Below the pieces are notes generated by a model that did no database searches, was not told the origin of the DNA, and saw nothing but the letters and a program-made list of their open reading frames with translations. DNA of 46,841 bases from Bacteroidaceae bacterium (GTDB lineage: Bacteria; Bacteroidota; Bacteroidia; Bacteroidales; Bacteroidaceae). Numbering within the stretch: the first letter of the stretch is position 1; every line of letters starts with the position of its first letter. Position numbers and translations under genes: made by a program. Positions 14,833-23,400 of this stretch are shown here, in pieces. Where the stretch lies: positions 1 to 46,841 of the forward strand of contig JAILBW010000139.1 in NCBI GenBank assembly GCA_024680695.1, written 5' to 3'.

Positions 14833-16773
14833 ATGATTCAGGAATTGATGAGGCAGAAACAGCTGCTGCAGAAGGAATATGTCTACGAGAAGGAGCAGTT
14901 CCAGCGGCAGACGGAGAACATGGGCGTGAGGTCGAAAGTCGTTCGGGGACTCTGCTGGTTCCCCATTCGTGTGGGGCGCAGCTACTACAACTCGCTCGAC
15001 CAACTTGTCGTCGAACTGACGCGCACTGAGGCTACGGATGTGGACCATCAGTTCGAGTCCGGCAAGCCTGTCTGTTTCTTCGAGGAAGATGCCAGCCACA
15101 TGCTCCACTATCTTCGCTTCGTCGGGCAGGTGAGCTACGTCGAGGGCGACCGTATGGTGGTGGTGATGCCCGATGCGAATGCTGTAGCACGAGTGGAGTC
15201 GGCCGACCGGCTGGGCGTGCAGCTCTATCTGGACGAATACACCTACCGCCTGATGTTCGAGGCGCTGGACAACGTTCTGACTGCCAAAGGCAATCGGTTG
15301 GCCGAACTGCGCGACATTGCCCACACCTCGGCCCCCTGCCGCAAGTCCTCGTCGCTGCCCGTAAGGTTCCCCTGGCTCAATTCCTCGCAGGAGGCTGCAG
15401 TGAACGAAGCCCTCTGGGCCCGTGATGTGGCTGTGGTGCATGGGCCTCCGGGCACCGGGAAAACCACCACCCTCGTGGAGGCCATCTACGAGACGCTGCG
15501 GCGTGAGGTGCAGGTGCTGGTGTGCGCTCAGAGCAACATGGCCGTCGACTGGATAGCCGAAAAACTGACCGATCGCGGAGTAAACGTCCTGCGCATAGGC
15601 AATCCCACCCGAGTGACCGACAAGATGCTGGCCGACACCTACGAGCGACGCTTCGAGGCCAACCCCTCATACGCCCAGCTGTGGAGCATCCGACGCACCA
15701 TCCGACAACTCTATGACAACCCCTCGGGCAGCCGCGAGGCACGCCACCAGAAGATAGCACGACTCAAGGAAAGGGCCACCGAACTGGAGTGCCAAATCAA
15801 CGAGAGCCTGTTCGCCGAGGCTCGAGTCATTGCCTGCACCCTCACCGGCAGCGCCAACCGACTACTCATGGGCCGCCGCTTCGGCACACTCTTCATCGAC
15901 GAGGCTGCTCAGGCGCTGGAGGCTGCATGCTGGATAGCCGTCCAGAAGGCCGATCGCGTCATTCTGGCCGGAGACCACCGACAGCTGCCGCCCACCATCA
16001 AGTGTCCCGAAGCGCTGGAGGGAGGACTCGACCACACACTGATGCAGCAGATCGTGGAGCAGAAACCCGAGTGCGTCAGTCTGCTCACCGTGCAGTACCG
16101 AATGGCCGACGCCATCATGCAGTTCCCCAATCGGGAGTTCTACGGCGGACAACTCACCAGCGACCCCACCGTCCGCTACCGCAGCATCCTCGACTGGGAC
16201 ACACCGATAGAGTGGATTGACAGTTCCACACTCGCCGACGAGGAACCCGGCACCAGGCATACGAGCCGCACTCACACCCCTCCCGACAAGGATGTCATCA
16301 CTGCCGACGCCTTTCCCGCCCAGTACGGCGAGGAGGTAGCCTCCGACGGACTCTCCCGCACGAATCCCGCCGAGGCCAGACTGACACTCGAGGTGCTGAA
16401 GAACTACCTGCTGAAGATAGGTCGCGACCGCATCCTCTACGAGCGCATCGACGTGGGGCTCATCAGCCCCTACAAGGGCCAGGTGCGACTGCTGCGCCAG
16501 ATGGTGCGCCGCGACGGCTTCTGGAAGCCCTATCGCAGCCTGCTCACCATCGACACGGTGGACGGGTTTCAGGGTCAGGAGCGCGACATCATCGTCATCT
16601 CTATGGTGCGCAGCAACGCCAAGGGACAAGTAGGATTCCTGCGCGACCTGCGCCGCATGAACGTAGCTATTACCCGTGCCCGCATGAAGCTCCTCCTCGT
16701 TGGCGACCAGCCCACACTCTGTCGCCATCCCTTCTACCGCCGACTGAGGGAGTATGTGGATGAGGTCTTCTGA
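14833..16773 (+). CDS. SF1 helicase, Upf1-like (AAA_11/AAA_12)
   Basis: A 646-residue superfamily 1B helicase. Walker A is VVHGPPGTGKTTTLVEA (near residue 205), Walker B is TLFIDEAAQALEA, motif III is LAGDHRQLPPT, motif IV/V is TIDTVDGFQGQERD, and motif VI is NVAITRARMKLLLVGD. A ~190-residue N-terminal domain precedes the core. Such proteins unwind RNA or DNA and are common single genes in Bacteroidales; the exact substrate is unknown. A poorly conserved insert (residues ~475-510) precedes the second RecA-like domain. The ATG at 14833 is the first after the -7-like box. It is transcribed alone. Confidence 0.9.
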   Translation: MIQELMRQKQLLQKEYVYEKEQFQRQTENMGVRSKVVRGLCWFPIRVGRSYYNSLDQLVVELTRTEATDVDHQFESGKPVCFFEEDASHMLHYLRFVGQVSYVEGDRMVVVMPDANAVARVESADRLGVQLYLDEYTYRLMFEALDNVLTAKGNRLAELRDIAHTSAPCRKSSSLPVRFPWLNSSQEAAVNEALWARDVAVVHGPPGTGKTTTLVEAIYETLRREVQVLVCAQSNMAVDWIAEKLTDRGVNVLRIGNPTRVTDKMLADTYERRFEANPSYAQLWSIRRTIRQLYDNPSGSREARHQKIARLKERATELECQINESLFAEARVIACTLTGSANRLLMGRRFGTLFIDEAAQALEAACWIAVQKADRVILAGDHRQLPPTIKCPEALEGGLDHTLMQQIVEQKPECVSLLTVQYRMADAIMQFPNREFYGGQLTSDPTVRYRSILDWDTPIEWIDSSTLADEEPGTRHTSRTHTPPDKDVITADAFPAQYGEEVASDGLSRTNPAEARLTLEVLKNYLLKIGRDRILYERIDVGLISPYKGQVRLLRQMVRRDGFWKPYRSLLTIDTVDGFQGQERDIIVISMVRSNAKGQVGFLRDLRRMNVAITRARMKLLLVGDQPTLCRHPFYRRLREYVDEVF

Positions 16774-16815
16774 TTCCCTGCTTCGGCCTTCGGCAAGCCT
16801 CCGCTCCTGCCGGAA

Positions 16816-16872
16816 TTCGTAAATTGAGACACTTTTGCAGCGATGCTTCTGCTTACCTCGCAAATCGAGGTG
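16816..16872 (-). repeat. Dispersed repeat, copy B
   Basis: Read on the minus strand it runs CGATTTGCGAGGTAAGCAGA, AGCATCGCTGCAAAAGTGTC, TCAATTTACGAA, closely matching 3885-3940 on the plus strand. A short stem (ACCTCG/CGAGGT) with TTTTTT on one side could also end transcription. Confidence 0.6.
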
Positions 16873-16878
16873 TCTTTT

Positions 16879-17067
16879 TTATGCATTGGCCGCTGCCAAC
16901 TTGACATCCTTGAAATGCTCATCAAATACGGTGTATGGATGAGTGACGAGGTGGGTCTGCTTGGCCTTCTCAGAGCCGCCGTCCGCAGTCTTCGCTGCAC
17001 CTTCTTTTGTATTGCAAAGGTATGATTTATTTCTGACACTACCAAATTTTTCGCAGACAATTTTCAT
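16879..17067 (-). CDS. Doubtful 62-residue frame
   Basis: An open frame from ATG 17067 to 16879. Its downstream part reads like protein (NTKEGAAKTADGGSEKAK, then VFDEHFKDVKLAAANA), but a strong promoter (17015-17046) lies inside its beginning, and no usable start codon follows the expected transcription start in this frame. It may be a gene remnant, a non-coding RNA mistaken for a frame, or a real small protein with an odd start. I do not recognise the family. Confidence 0.25.
   Translation of the reverse strand: MKIVCEKFGSVRNKSYLCNTKEGAAKTADGGSEKAKQTHLVTHPYTVFDEHFKDVKLAAANA
17015..17046 (-). promoter_or_regulatory. Orphan minus-strand promoter
   Basis: A textbook pair on the minus strand: -33 TTTG (17046-17043) and -7 TACCTTTG (17022-17015), 20 bp apart. 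It points towards the 3' end of the helicase gene; no convincing gene lies downstream, so the transcript may be a small RNA or antisense RNA. Confidence 0.6.
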
Positions 17068-17152
17068 TTTTTTTCAGCAAAAACCATCACTTGTTAGAGA
17101 TGAAATCTTTTATCCTAAAATCAAAAATCCTCAAATCCTTAAATCCTCGAAG

Positions 17153-17182
17153 TGATACTGTATACTGTATCACACATGTGTG
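17153..17182. promoter_or_regulatory. Two adjoining palindromes, possible operator
   Basis: TGATAC...GTATCA (17153-17172, 8-base centre) touches a perfect 12-bp palindrome CACACATGTGTG (17171-17182). They lie 100-130 bp upstream of the SGNH gene promoter. Binding by a dimeric regulator is possible but unsupported. Confidence 0.3.
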
Positions 17183-17281
17183 GTTAAAAGTTTGTCTTTT
17201 CATTTTTCGTCGAGTTGTACTATCCCGTCTTTGGTGTGTCCAATCGGTGCGTAACTTTTTTAGTATATATGCCCCTGAAAA

Positions 17282-17313
17282 TTTGCAGATTTCATTTTTT
17301 TTTCGTAACTTTG
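17282..17313 (+). promoter_or_regulatory. Promoter for the SGNH hydrolase gene
   Basis: The -33 TTTG (17282-17285) and -7 TAACTTTG (17306-17313) are 20 bp apart, giving a leader of about 45 nt before ATG 17367. Confidence 0.7.
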
Positions 17314-17366
17314 CAGTGTAATTGAGACTGCGAAAACAAAGAAATTAAGAGAAGCCATAACCGCCT

Positions 17367-18197
17367 ATGAAACAACTGATTGTAATCCTGATTGCAGCCT
17401 TCTCCCTCTGCCTGGGCGCTGCGGGCAAGACGAAGACTGTCGCGAAACCCGCCTTCGCGCACCCCTGGACAGGAAAGCGTGTAGCCTACATCGGCGACTC
17501 GGTGAGCGACCCCAACCTAAAGCAGGGAGAGGATATGAAACACTACTGGGACTATCTGGCCGAGTGGCTCGACATCACGCCCATCGTCTATGCCGTCAGC
17601 GGCCACACACTGATGAACGGCTTCGCAAACCTTGAACGCCTGCACAACGAGCATGGCGACAGCGTGGATGCCGTCGTCGTGTTCCTGGGTACCAACGACT
17701 TCAACATGTCGCTGCCACTGGGTACAACCTACATCGAAGAGGATGCTGAAGTGGAGCGCGCCGCCGGCTATCCCAAGCGCAAGGACTACACCCGCCGCCG
17801 CACGCCCGCGCTTACCGATAAGACCATCTGCGGACGCATCAACCTCGTGATGCAGCGCATGAAGACGCTCTATCCCACACGTCAGCTGGTCTTCCTCACA
17901 CCCCTCCATCGCGGATATGCCAAGTTCGGCGAGAACAACGTGCAGCCCGACGAGTCGTACAGCAACCTGCAGGGCAACTACATCGGCGATGTGGCACAGG
18001 CCATCGTCGAGGCCGGCCGCGTGTGGTCGGTCCCCGTTGTCGACCTCTACGCCCTCTGCGGCCTGCTCCCCAACCTGCCCGCGCACGACATCTATATATT
18101 CAATCCCGCGCGCGACCGCCTGCACCCCAACGAGCTGGGACATGAACGCATCGCCAAGACCATCATGCAGCAGACCCTCACCCTGCCGGTGTATTGA
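17367..18197 (+). CDS. Secreted SGNH/GDSL hydrolase
   Basis: A 276-residue esterase-like protein with a signal peptide (LIVILIAAFSLCLGAAG). Block I is AYIGDSVSD (nucleophile Ser), block III is VVFLGTNDFN, and block V is ARDRLHPNELGHERIA with the catalytic Asp and His. Bacteroidales SGNH enzymes often remove acetyl or other ester groups from glycans; substrate here is unknown. A basic insert (residues ~125-150, KRKDYTRRRTPAL) sits between blocks III and V. Not clearly in an operon: ndk downstream has its own promoter. Confidence 0.85.
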   Translation: MKQLIVILIAAFSLCLGAAGKTKTVAKPAFAHPWTGKRVAYIGDSVSDPNLKQGEDMKHYWDYLAEWLDITPIVYAVSGHTLMNGFANLERLHNEHGDSVDAVVVFLGTNDFNMSLPLGTTYIEEDAEVERAAGYPKRKDYTRRRTPALTDKTICGRINLVMQRMKTLYPTRQLVFLTPLHRGYAKFGENNVQPDESYSNLQGNYIGDVAQAIVEAGRVWSVPVVDLYALCGLLPNLPAHDIYIFNPARDRLHPNELGHERIAKTIMQQTLTLPVY

Positions 18198-18209
18198 GGG
18201 CCACTCCAA

Positions 18210-18229
18210 GCCTCTCTTAAAGGAGAGGC
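18210..18229. repeat. Short palindrome after the SGNH gene (repeat copy 5)
   Basis: GCCTCTC (18210-18216) and GAGAGGC (18223-18229) form a hairpin 12 nt after the stop. It resembles the GC-rich repeat family but is shorter. Just beyond, ACTATAGTCACTATA occurs twice between 18265 and 18302. Confidence 0.4.
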
Positions 18230-18351
18230 AGTAGGTCGGATGGGGCTGTTTGATGGGAACTATAGGTACTATAGTCACTATAAAAACTATAGTCACTATA
18301 TCCACTATCCTCCTTATTGTACTAAAAAAATCCTAAAAAATAGGCGAAGAA

Positions 18352-18383
18352 TTTGCCTGTTTGCCATTTTATTGGTATCTTTG
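18352..18383 (+). promoter_or_regulatory. Promoter for ndk
   Basis: The -33 TTTG (18352-18355) and -7 TATCTTTG (18376-18383) are 20 bp apart. The leader is about 50 nt. Confidence 0.75.
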
Positions 18384-18439
18384 CCGCCGAAAACGTGGAG
18401 AATGCCCCTCAGAGGCCTCGAAACGGAACGAATAGTCGA

Positions 18440-18901
18440 ATGGAAAGAACATTAGTACTGCTGAAGCCCAGCACGGTGCAGCGCGCATTGATAGGCGAGA
18501 TTATCAGTCGATTCGAGAAGAAAGGCCTACGCATCGCCGGCATGAAAATGATGCAGCTCAACGACCAGATACTCGAGGAGCACTACGCCCACCTGGTGAA
18601 GAAACCATTCTTCCCCTCACTGAAAGCCTCGATGATGAAAACACCCGTAGTGGCCATGTGCCTCGAGGGAGTCGATGCTATCGCAGTAGTACGATACATC
18701 ACCGGCTACACCAACGGACGAAAGGCCGACGCAGGTACCATTCGAGGAGACTATTGCATGAGCAACCAGCAGAACATCGTGCATGCATCCGACTCGCCCG
18801 AAGCAGCCATCGCCGAGCTGGCACGATTCTTCAAGCCCGAGGAAATATACGACCTGGGCACTCTCAATATGGACCGCCTCTATGCCGTAGACGAGGCATA
18901 G
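18440..18901 (+). CDS. ndk: Nucleoside-diphosphate kinase
   Basis: A 153-residue NDK that balances NTP pools by transferring phosphate from ATP through a phosphohistidine. The N-terminus RTLVLLKPSTVQRALIGEII is typical, and the active-site histidine is in NIVHASDSPEAA. An upstream ATG at 18353 is in frame but would put the start inside the promoter; 18440 fits the family. The M23 peptidase gene starts 26 nt after the stop, so the two may be co-transcribed. Confidence 0.96.
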   Translation: MERTLVLLKPSTVQRALIGEIISRFEKKGLRIAGMKMMQLNDQILEEHYAHLVKKPFFPSLKASMMKTPVVAMCLEGVDAIAVVRYITGYTNGRKADAGTIRGDYCMSNQQNIVHASDSPEAAIAELARFFKPEEIYDLGTLNMDRLYAVDEA

Positions 18902-18927
18902 GCACATACTGAACGGAACGAAAGACT

Positions 18928-19935
18928 ATGATACAGAACCCTATAACGCACCAGATACATCACCTACGACACCTGCTGACGGCCACACTGACTGCCGCCC
19001 TCGCGGCACTCTCGCTGCCTCTCAATGCACAGGACAAACTGGCCAATATGGCTCCCGTCGACGTGAAACTGCGTGCTATCGACAGCGTCTCCATCGCACG
19101 ACTCATCACACAGGAGGAGGAATGGGAATTCCCCGCCGAGGAGCTCTATGGCGACTGGCACAACGAATTCAGCACCAGCTACGCCGTCGAACCACCTGCA
19201 AACTACCGCATCGACCTCCGCAATTTCTGCATGCCCACCACCAGCCGCAAGGTGACCAGCACCTATGGCTACCGACGCAGCTTCCGACGCCAGCACTACG
19301 GCACCGACATCAAGGTATATACCGGCGACACCATCGTAGCCGCATTCAGCGGAAAAGTGAGAGTCGTCAAGGACCAAGGCTACCGGAAAGGCTACGGCAA
19401 GTACGTCATCATACGCCATCCCAACGGACTCGAGACACTCTACGGCCACCTGAGCCGGCAGCTCGTCAAGGAAGACCAAATGGTGAAGGCCGGAGAGCCC
19501 ATCGGACTCGGCGGCAACACGGGACGCAGCACAGGCTCGCACCTCCACTTCGAGACACGCTTCCTCGGACAGCCCATCAATCCCGAACTGCTCTTCAGCT
19601 TCGAGGCACAGGACGTGCTGGGCGACTGCTATGTCTTCCGTCCCAACAACCGAGGCTACATCCAGAACGCCCACGAACTGAAGAACGAAGAGGGCGTCAC
19701 CGACGAGAAACTCACCGCACAGGCCGCCAAGGCCAGCGAGAGCCGCGCATTCCAGCAGGAGAAACGTGCACAGCAACAGGCACGCCCACGCAGCTCCGTA
19801 CACAAGGTGCGCTCCGGAGAAAGCCTCTCCACCATCGCCCGCAAGTATGGCACTACGGTCAACCGACTCTGCCGACTGAACAACCTCACTGAGAAGAGCG
19901 TCCTCCATCCCGGCCAGATATTGAAGTACAACTGA
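18928..19935 (+). CDS. M23 peptidase with C-terminal LysM domain
   Basis: A 335-residue exported cell-wall enzyme. A hydrophobic leader (TATLTAALAALSLPLNA) ends near residue 34. The M23 domain covers ~100-220: zinc ligands in HYGTDI, the H-x-H of GSHLHFETRF, and LYGHLSRQL. An Ala/Gln-rich linker follows, then one LysM domain (VHKVRSGESLSTIARKYGTT ... LHPGQILKYN) that binds peptidoglycan. It should cut peptide cross-links or act as an amidase-activating relative. A strong terminator lies ~60 nt after the stop. Confidence 0.93.
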   Translation: MIQNPITHQIHHLRHLLTATLTAALAALSLPLNAQDKLANMAPVDVKLRAIDSVSIARLITQEEEWEFPAEELYGDWHNEFSTSYAVEPPANYRIDLRNFCMPTTSRKVTSTYGYRRSFRRQHYGTDIKVYTGDTIVAAFSGKVRVVKDQGYRKGYGKYVIIRHPNGLETLYGHLSRQLVKEDQMVKAGEPIGLGGNTGRSTGSHLHFETRFLGQPINPELLFSFEAQDVLGDCYVFRPNNRGYIQNAHELKNEEGVTDEKLTAQAAKASESRAFQQEKRAQQQARPRSSVHKVRSGESLSTIARKYGTTVNRLCRLNNLTEKSVLHPGQILKYN

Positions 19936-19995
19936 CCCGACAATCCTTACGACCCTTTAGGAAATTAACTATATAACTTTTCACACACTATGCGT

Positions 19996-20034
19996 AGCTG
20001 CGCGACGCCCCCCCGTTGTGCAGCTTTTTCTTTT
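19996..20034 (+). terminator. Rho-independent terminator after ndk-M23 unit
   Basis: The 12-bp stem AGCTGCGCGACG / CGTTGTGCAGCT (two G-U pairs) has a C6 loop and is followed by TTTTCTTTT. Confidence 0.85.
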
Positions 20035-20243
20035 ATGCCATCCGTTATACCATCCGTCGCATTGCCCGTCGTGTCGGATATGTCACTCAACCTTCTCAAT
20101 CAAGTCAAAAATCCGCCCGAATAAGGCCAATTCCGCCCGAACCGGCATTCACGACACGAACCGAACGAGCCCTATGCATGCAAAATGTGCTGCAAGTAAG
20201 AATCTTTTTCGGGACAATTCAACCCACTTTCAAACTTTTTTCC

Positions 20244-20251
20244 TATCTTTG
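20244..20251 (+). promoter_or_regulatory. -7 box upstream of the GLUG-like gene
   Basis: TATCTTTG with no good -33 match; it would give a leader of about 145 nt before ATG 20401. Confidence 0.45.
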
Positions 20252-20348
20252 CACGAGCCAATAAAAAAATGTACGCGCAGGCGTGCGCGAAAGAGACTTT
20301 TTCAGCCCCCCTATAGCCCTATAGTTCCTGTAGTTTCCGCTAACCGTC

Positions 20349-20380
20349 TTTAACCTTTAACCTTTAACCTTTAACCTTTA
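20349..20380 (+). repeat. TTTAACC tandem repeat in the leader
   Basis: Four perfect TTTAACC units and a partial fifth, ending 20 bases before the start codon. Similar TTGAAC-type runs precede the genes at 605 and 5795. Confidence 0.85.
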
Positions 20381-20400
20381 CAAAGAAAGCCCATTCCGCT

Positions 20401-23400
20401 ATGAAACAGAGACTCTTACTTGTGCTCCTCGCACTCCTGACAATCGGATGCATCCAGGCACAGCTGCCACAGGATGCCAAAGGATTCTACCTCATCGCCA
20501 CAGCCGACGACCTGGTGCAGTTCTCAGCAATGACCAACGACCAGTCGAAAGATGCCAACCGCTACCTGAACGGCAAGCTTACGGCCGACATCGACCTGAG
20601 CGAAGTGGAAAACTTCGTCCCCATCGGCAAGCACACCGACATCGACCTGGTGACAGGACTGTCTGTAAAGGATTGGGACTATCGCGGCACCTTCGACGGA
20701 CAAGGCCACACTGTCCGCAACCTCACTGTGAGCACTGTGGACGGTAGCGAAGGCGGACTCTTCAGCCGCATCATCGACGCGACGATAAAGAATCTGGCCG
20801 TCGAGAACGTCAGCATCTCCTGCGACGGAGGCATACGAGCCGGTGCCATAATCGGCATCATCATTCGCGGACAGGTGTCCAACTGCTACTCGTATGGCAA
20901 ACTCGAAATAGTGACCACCAGCAAGAACACGGGTGGCATCGCAGGCACATACCTGCAGAACTTCGGCGGCAGCGGACACCCCATGTACAGCTGCTTCACC
21001 ACCTATCCCGCCGTCTTCGGCGAGACTACCGGCGACTCCAGCTACAGGAACTGCTTCGCAGGCGAGGAAGTGGAAACACTCTCACCCACGGGCGAGCTGT
21101 GCTACAAACTGAACAACGGACAAGACGACATCGTCTTCTTCCAGACTCTGGGCGAGGATGCAATCCCCACCTTCGACTCCACCCACAAGCGCGTCTATGC
21201 CAACGGCGAACTCTACTGCGACGGTACGCCGGTCGATGAGACACAGGTGACCTACTCGAACGAGATGACCAGCGTGATTCCCCCACACACCTATGGCGAC
21301 GACGGCATCTGCGTGGTCTGCGGACACGACGGCAGTGCCTTCGAACCTGCAGCCGACGGATGGTACGAAGTGACCACTCCCGCACAGCTGCAATACATCA
21401 GCCGAACGGTGAACTCGGGAAAGAACAACATCCGGGTGCGACTGATGAACGACCTGGACATGAGCGAGGTAGCCAACTTCGCCCCCATCGGCTACTTCGA
21501 CGACTATGGTGCACAGATCACCTTCACGGGCACCTTCGACGGACAGAAACACATCATCCGCAACCTCAAGGTCGACTGCGAGGACGGACAGGAATGCGGC
21601 CTCTTCGGACGAGTGAGCGGCGGCTCCGTCTATGCGTTGGGCATCGAGAATGCCTCTATCACGAGCCATAAGAGCATCCGCTGCGGCGTGCTGGGTGGCG
21701 AGATATTCAGCGCCAACGTGCACGACGTCTTTGTCGTAGGCGAAATAAACATCAGCAACGACGAGGGACAGAAGGGCGGACTGGCCGGCGAGGCTGTCAA
21801 CACCACCTTCAAGAACTGCTGGACGACCTACGAGAATCTGGCTGCGGCCACCAACACCCCCGAGAACTCCTTCGCCGGCGAGGATGTGGAGATGTATGGG
21901 CCCACGGGTGAGATGTGCTACAAGCTGAACAACGGCTCACTGCTGCATCCCATGTGGTTCCAGACGGTGGGCACCGACGACTATCCCACCTTCGACGAAA
22001 CACACGGCCTCGTCTATGCCGTGAGCGAGAACGAATACGCTAGTGCGCTGACCGACAAGGACTATGCCGACCTCGTCGAAATCATCATCACTCGGGAGAG
22101 CGACGAATGGGGCGAAGCATTAGCTACACGCAGCCTCGTGGAAGCCTATCTGAAACAACTGGAGGACCTGCGCCAGCACACTACCCGCGACGCATTCACG
22201 ACAGCCTACGAGGCCATCCTGGCCACACGCAACCTGCTGACCAGCTCGATGCAAGCCTACGTAGCCTACGTGCAGAAAGTGGACGAAGTAAAAGCCTTCC
22301 TCGTCGAGAATCCCAGCATCGACGGACCCTATTTCGAAATGCTGAAGGACTATCTCGAGGAAACCTTCGACCCAGGCGACACTTTCCCCAACGGCTCCTA
22401 CGCCATCATCATGGAGAACTACGCGCTGACCACTGAGGAAATCATCGCCGAAGCAGACTACGTGCAGACCCTTCTCGACAAAGCTATTGCCACTGGATAT
22501 CAGGCTGGTGCCGACATCTCGAACCTTCTGCTCAATGCCGACTTCACCAACCAGCTGACCGGATGGACATTCACTCAGGGCAGCGGCAGCATCTCGAACG
22601 CCAACAACTCGAAGCAGAACTACAAGCGTGTGATGGTGGCCAAAGAAAACGTCGATATCAATCAGACGCTCACCGACCTGAAAAATGGTATCTATCAAAT
22701 TGAGATTCCTGGACTTACTTGCCTCCGCAGCATCTCCGACCCGCAGCTCATCACGCTGTACAACTACGGCGGCTTCATCTACGCCAACGACATGTCCAAC
22801 TACATGGAGACTCGCCTCAGCGACATGCTCTCCGACGAGGAGGTGAACGACAAGAACATTGTGCACAGTGCGGCCCGCTTCAATCCGTTCTACGAAGGCG
22901 ACGACGACGAACCTATGGGCTATGCCCCAAATCACGCCATTGGTGTAGCCTTCGGACGTGATGCCGGACACTACAGGAACACCATCTTGGTGAACGTCAC
23001 CGACGGCACACTGAAGGTGGGTGTGAGAAACAGCGCATCCCTCACGATGGACAACCTCACCTATCTCCTTCGGGCAACCCTCACCTATCAAGGCACGATG
23101 GACAGCGAGACAGCCGGTGCGGCAATGGACAAAGTGCTCGCCGACATGCAGAGCAAGGCCAGTCATCTGATCGAGGACTATACAGCCGACTACGTTGAGT
23201 ATGCCGATGCACCCAGCTTCTACTCCGGACTGAAAGACGAACTGACTCAGACCATTGCCACCAACCCCACTACAGGCGAGGAGAAGTATGCCCTGATTGC
23301 CCGTCTGAGCGACATCTTCCAACGCATCACCGAGAGCAAGCAGGCCTACGAAAAACTGATGGTCACAGCCAACGACATCGCCGACATCTACGGCACTTAT

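Larger units (their letters stand above)
16774..17366. other. 593-bp intergenic region
   Basis: No convincing complete gene. It holds the dispersed repeat copy B, a minus-strand promoter with a doubtful short frame, two palindromes and the promoter of the SGNH gene, each listed separately. The part from 17040 on is visibly AT-rich compared with the coding sequence around it. Confidence 0.6.
19936..20400. other. 465-bp intergenic region
   Basis: No gene seen. It contains a terminator at its start, a -7-like promoter box near 20244 and a TTTAACC tandem run just before the next ATG. The sequence between 20040 and 20220 shows nothing I can assign. Confidence 0.6.

Noticed and set aside
16879..17067. 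Insertion-sequence remnant
   Set aside because: No transposase motif, terminal inverted repeats or target duplication could be seen.
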